Below, piece after piece: positions 6,573 to 8,749 of a DNA stretch of 8,749 nt; within the stretch, counting starts at the first letter, position 1, and each line of letters opens with the position of its first letter. The stretch is taken from positions 1-8,749 of the forward strand of contig JBBKWQ010000289.1 of assembly GCA_037969115.1 (NCBI GenBank), given 5' to 3'. The position numbers were made by a program, and so were the translations under genes. Under the pieces are notes generated by a model that saw nothing but the letters and a program-made list of their open reading frames with translations, did not search any database and was not told the DNA's origin. This stretch comes from JBBKWQ01 sp037969115 (lineage in GTDB: Bacteria; Actinomycetota; Acidimicrobiia; Acidimicrobiales; Ilumatobacteraceae).

Positions 6573-7772
6573 ATGGCTCCTCGTCGGGAGGTGACGCAGG
6601 CGGAACGGCGCGACCGCCTCGCCACTCGCCACCGGCTGCTCGCGTCGCAGCGAACCGACGACATCGCCGCGATCGCCGACTCGCTGGTGTGCCTGCACTC
6701 GTCCGACCCCGCCACGGTGTTCTTGTCGATCGGTACACGGATGATCAACCCGTCGATCGAGGCCATCGAGTGCGCCCTCTACGACGACCGAACGCTGCTG
6801 CGCTTTCATGCGATGCGCCGCACACTGTGGGTGTCGACTCGACACGTCGCACGGCACGCCTATGGGTCGTCGACCCCGAAGATCGCCGACGCCGAACGGC
6901 GCGAACTCACCAAGATGCTTGCTGCGACGGTGGATGACCCCGAACGATGGATCGAGGAAGCGAGCGCAACAGCGGTGGCGGCGCTGGCGGTTCTCGGTGC
7001 TGCCACGACTCGACAGATCGGTGAACACGAGCCCGCGTTGCGCCTGCCCATCGTGCCCGCCGACGGCCGCGCGTCCGAGGCAGTCCAGTACGCACACGCC
7101 AGGGTGCTGCTCCAGTTGTCGTTCGAGGCGGCAATCATCCGGACCCGTCCGAGTGGGTCGTGGGCGAACGGTCAGTATCCGTGGACGGCCACGTCGAACT
7201 GGATTCCCGAGTGCATCGCCGGCATCGATCGCGCCGTCGCCGCCGAGTACCTCGCCGACCGTTGGCTCCGCGCGTTCGGACCCGCGCCGACGTCTGATCT
7301 CCAGTGGTGGACCGGATGGAGCCGCCGCGATGCCGAAGGTGCACTCGAGCAGTGCCGTGCGATCGAATGCACGGTCGACGGAATGCCGGCCTGGCTCGCA
7401 CACGACGACGACCGCGACCACGACGACCGCGGCGCAGCACCAGCCGATCAGCACTGGGTCGCGCTCCTCCCAGGTCTCGACCCGACGACGATGGGATGGA
7501 AGCGACGAGATTGGTACCTCCACAGCAGCCACGAAGCAGAGCTGTTCGATCGGAATGGCAATGCGGGACCGACGATCTGGGTCGACGGTCGGGTGGTCGG
7601 CGGCTGGGTCCAGCGACCGGACGGTTCGATCGCCACCGAGCTCCTCGCCGATGTCGACGGCGCCGAACGGAGCGCCATCGACGAGCGCGCCGACATGATC
7701 GAGCGACTCGTCGCCGACGTTCGATTCAGAGTGCGGTTTCCTTCACCGTGCTCGAAGCGGCTCTACGCATGA
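6573..7772 (+). CDS. Winged-helix DNA-binding domain protein (HTH_42, AlkZ/YcaQ-related)
   Basis: A 399-aa member of the HTH_42 (PF06224-type) family, which includes the AlkZ and YcaQ DNA glycosylases that excise crosslinked or bulky alkylated bases. Family landmarks are the N-terminal helical repeat with LVCLHSSDPATVFLSI (38-53), LRFHAMRRTLWV (76-87), SFEAAIIRTRP (183-193), and the C-terminal LLPGLDPTTMGWKRRDWYL (298-316) followed by WVDGRVVGGW (336-345). The proposed glycosylase motif of AlkZ (Gln-x-Gln) or YcaQ (Gln-x-Asp) is not evident here; the stretch around residues 40-43 reads C-L-H-S. Glycosylase activity is therefore uncertain. An Asp/His/Arg-rich insert (277-286) interrupts the C-terminal half. 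ATG 6573 was chosen; GTG 6567 two codons upstream is equally possible, and the ribosome binding site is weak. It follows the lipoprotein gene by 13 bp and converges on the SHOCT gene. Confidence 0.82.
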   Translation: MAPRREVTQAERRDRLATRHRLLASQRTDDIAAIADSLVCLHSSDPATVFLSIGTRMINPSIEAIECALYDDRTLLRFHAMRRTLWVSTRHVARHAYGSSTPKIADAERRELTKMLAATVDDPERWIEEASATAVAALAVLGAATTRQIGEHEPALRLPIVPADGRASEAVQYAHARVLLQLSFEAAIIRTRPSGSWANGQYPWTATSNWIPECIAGIDRAVAAEYLADRWLRAFGPAPTSDLQWWTGWSRRDAEGALEQCRAIECTVDGMPAWLAHDDDRDHDDRGAAPADQHWVALLPGLDPTTMGWKRRDWYLHSSHEAELFDRNGNAGPTIWVDGRVVGGWVQRPDGSIATELLADVDGAERSAIDERADMIERLVADVRFRVRFPSPCSKRLYA

Positions 7773-7807
7773 GCGAGGCAGAAGACGGCATGATCGCGGC
7801 ATCTTGC

Positions 7808-7825
7808 GGCCGTAGCGCTACGGCC
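7808..7825. terminator. Perfect 18-bp palindrome between convergent genes, possible bidirectional terminator
   Basis: GGCCGTAGC followed directly by GCTACGGCC is a perfect 9+9 palindrome, able to fold as a 7-bp stem with a GCGC loop. It lies 36 nt after the stop of the plus-strand HTH_42 gene and 8 nt after the stop of the minus-strand SHOCT gene, which is where a shared terminator is expected. Neither side has a U-tract, so a role as an extragenic palindrome or protein site is also possible. Confidence 0.5.
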
Positions 7826-7832
7826 AGACGCT

Positions 7833-8087
7833 CTACTGGATGGTGAGGGCCTGGACGAGTTCGTCCTTGGCGGCCTCGAAGTCTTCGAACGTCATGGACC
7901 CGTCGTCGAACTGTTCGTGGAGCTGCTTGAGCTCCTCCAAGATCACTTCGGGCGGCCGGACGTCGCCGACCTCGTCGGTGTCGTCGTCGCTCGCTTGTGC
8001 GCGCTCGGCGCGCCGCTCACGCTTCAGAGCCTGCTTCTCTTGACGTGCCTTCTCACGAAGGCGTTTCTGGAACTGTGCTTGACCCAT
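7833..8087 (-). CDS. Small basic/acidic protein with C-terminal SHOCT-like domain
   Basis: An 84-aa cytosolic protein in two parts. Residues 1-32 are a strongly basic, helical, coiled-coil-like stretch (MGQAQFQKRLREKARQEKQA, then LKRERRAERAQA). An acidic linker follows (33-43, SDDDTDEVGDV), then a SHOCT-like domain (about 47-81) with LEELKQLHEQFDDGSMTFED and FEAAKDELV. SHOCT domains are short C-terminal helical pairs of undefined function, often on membrane or regulatory proteins; here there is no membrane segment. The basic N-terminus suggests nucleic-acid binding, by inference only. The ATG is well supported by GGAGGAG at 8101-8095 with 7-nt spacing, one of the strongest ribosome binding sites in the window, which suggests high expression. 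It lies 124 bp downstream of the M23 peptidase gene on the same strand. Confidence 0.82.
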   Translation of the reverse strand: MGQAQFQKRLREKARQEKQALKRERRAERAQASDDDTDEVGDVRPPEVILEELKQLHEQFDDGSMTFEDFEAAKDELVQALTIQ

Positions 8088-8157
8088 GGCTGAACTCCTC
8101 CGTGAGGTCTCGTTCCTCTTTGTCTACCAGCAGAACGGCCGCATCCGGTGGACGCGG

Positions 8158-8195
8158 CTGCGTCGGGGTCGCTCGCAAGACCCGACGCGACGCAG
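8158..8195 (-). terminator. Stem-loop downstream of the M23 peptidase gene
   Basis: Two stem segments pair: CTGCGTCG with CGACGCAG (8158-8165 and 8188-8195) and GGGTC with GACCC (8166-8170 and 8179-8183). The total is 13 bp with a 4-nt bulge and an 8-nt loop. It begins 16 nt past the M23 stop in the direction of transcription, so it is well placed as a terminator between that gene and the SHOCT gene. It has no following U-tract, so it may act in a factor-dependent way or as a 3'-end stabiliser. Confidence 0.45.
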
Positions 8196-8211
8196 TGTCT
8201 CGATATTTCGG

Positions 8212-8749
8212 TCAGCAGGCGGCGCGTACGTATGGGTACGGATTCACTGCGCTGCCACCGCCGGGGTGGACCTCGAAGTGCAGGTGGTTTGCCGACGTAT
8301 TGCCGGTGGCGCCGACGTAGCCGACGACCTCGCCCGTCGAGACGGACCGGCTCGAGCCCTCCCACGAGCTCAGGTGCGCGTAGTAGTACGAAGTGCCGCT
8401 GTTGCCCTGGAGCCAGACGGCGTTGCCGCCGAGCCGGTTGGTCTTGAATCGAACCGATCCCGACTCGACTGCCACCAGCGGTGTGCCATGCGCCGCCATC
8501 ATGTCGACGCCCTTGTGGCTCCGACCGCCCGAACGAGACGCTCCCCACGTGTCGGAGTATGTGGTCGATCCACGAACAGGACACGCGATCGACGATCCGG
8601 CCGATGGTGCCGGCGCTGGAGCGGGCGGCGGCGGTGCTGCAGGTGCTGGTGCTGATGCTGGTGCATCCGGTTGCTGGCCGGACGATCCGCCGTCGTCAGC
8701 GCCGGTTCGGGCGCCGGCGGATCGTCCGGCCAGCAACCGGATGCACCAG
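8212..8749 (-). CDS. M23 family metallopeptidase (LytM/lysostaphin type), N-terminus truncated
   Basis: The C-terminal catalytic part of a secreted peptidoglycan endopeptidase. Counting back from the stop, about 125 residues form the M23 domain: CPVRGSTTYSDTWG, then GGRSHKGVDMMAAHGTPLVA with the H-x3-D zinc pair, YYYAHLS with a catalytic His, and NHLHFEVHPGG with the H-x-H carrying the second catalytic His and the third zinc ligand. All five residues of the active site are present, so it should be active rather than a degenerate regulator. An Ala/Pro-rich linker precedes the domain. The signal peptide and start are missing: the reading frame stays open to the edge, and a TTG at 8736-8734 is an unlikely start. 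Codons upstream of about 8715 lie in a perfect inverted copy of 8658-8692, so the first dozen residues may be an assembly artefact. Degradation of cell-wall crosslinks during growth or division is the usual role of the family. Confidence 0.87.
   Translation of the reverse strand, partial: WCIRLLAGRSAGARTGADDGGSSGQQPDAPASAPAPAAPPPPAPAPAPSAGSSIACPVRGSTTYSDTWGASRSGGRSHKGVDMMAAHGTPLVAVESGSVRFKTNRLGGNAVWLQGNSGTSYYYAHLSSWEGSSRSVSTGEVVGYVGATGNTSANHLHFEVHPGGGSAVNPYPYVRAAC
8607..8661. repeat. Low-complexity Ala/Pro-coding repeat (GGTGCT-like units)
   Basis: A run of GC-rich units (ggtgctgcaggtgctggtgc and similar) encodes on the minus strand the Ala-Pro linker of the M23 protein (ASAPAPAAPPPPAPAPAPSA). 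It is a flexible extracellular linker of the kind that often varies in length between strains, and it is prone to assembly error. Confidence 0.6.
8658..8749. repeat. 35-bp perfect inverted repeat ending at the last base
   Basis: The arm at 8658-8692 is the exact reverse complement of 8715-8749, with a 22-nt spacer in which GCGCC (8699-8703) pairs with GGCGC (8710-8714). The distal arm stops exactly at the last base of the window. CCGCCG at 8687-8692 opposite CGGCGG at 8715-8720 offers a microhomology for a template switch. A fold-back chimera at a contig end is the simplest reading; a genuine palindrome inside the coding sequence is the alternative. Confidence 0.9.

Noticed and set aside
7405..7432. 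Asp/His-coding repeat in the HTH_42 gene considered as a separate tandem repeat element
   Set aside because: It is in frame, short and imperfect, and is explained as a low-complexity insert in the protein.
8658..8749. Hairpin telomere of a linear replicon
   Set aside because: The palindrome lies within the open frame of an M23 peptidase with its linker, and no telomere resolvase or repeat context is present. A fold-back artefact is simpler.
1..8749. tRNA, rRNA, CRISPR array or insertion sequence
   Set aside because: No cloverleaf, rRNA-like stretch, regularly spaced direct repeats or transposase motifs were seen on either strand.

Overview
The window is about 8.7 kb of high-GC DNA carrying single-copy housekeeping and lipoprotein genes, with no phage, transposon, CRISPR or RNA genes visible. 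The codon use, the actinobacterial style of the lipoproteins and the class Ia NrdAB sequences suggest an actinomycete, possibly of the class Acidimicrobiia. That placement is inference from general sequence character, not from a search. The last 92 bases form a near-perfect fold-back palindrome ending exactly on the final base, so this is probably a contig end.

Layout. On the minus strand, positions 1-432 hold the N-terminal part of histidinol-phosphate aminotransferase (HisC), preceded at 484-1527 by a cluster A-I metal-binding lipoprotein (ZnuA/TroA-like) with no permease or ATPase gene beside it. A 364-bp intergenic region (1528-1891) separates these from the plus-strand genes. It holds two strong inverted repeats on the side of the metal-binding gene, and a good promoter for nrdA with a small palindrome between its -35 and -10 boxes.

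On the plus strand, nrdA (1892-4375) and nrdB (4375-5490) form a translationally coupled class Ia ribonucleotide reductase operon. Both subunits keep all the catalytic, radical-transfer and metal-ligand residues I can locate. Then come a small MmcQ/YjbR-family protein (5533-5922), a secreted lipoprotein of unknown function whose mRNA looks leaderless (5945-6559), and a winged-helix HTH_42 (AlkZ-related) protein (6573-7772).

An 18-bp perfect palindrome lies between this last gene and the convergent minus-strand SHOCT-domain small protein (7833-8087). Upstream of that, also on the minus strand, is an M23 peptidase (8212 to the window edge) with an Ala/Pro-rich linker, cut off at its N-terminus.

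Functionally, only nrdA-nrdB clearly work together (dNTP synthesis). The rest are a mixed neighbourhood: histidine biosynthesis, metal uptake, cell-wall hydrolysis and possible DNA repair. I see no convincing new multi-gene system. The features most worth checking are the terminal inverted repeat, the large hairpin at the start of the metal-binding gene, the palindrome inside the nrd promoter, and the altered active-site motif of the HTH_42 protein.
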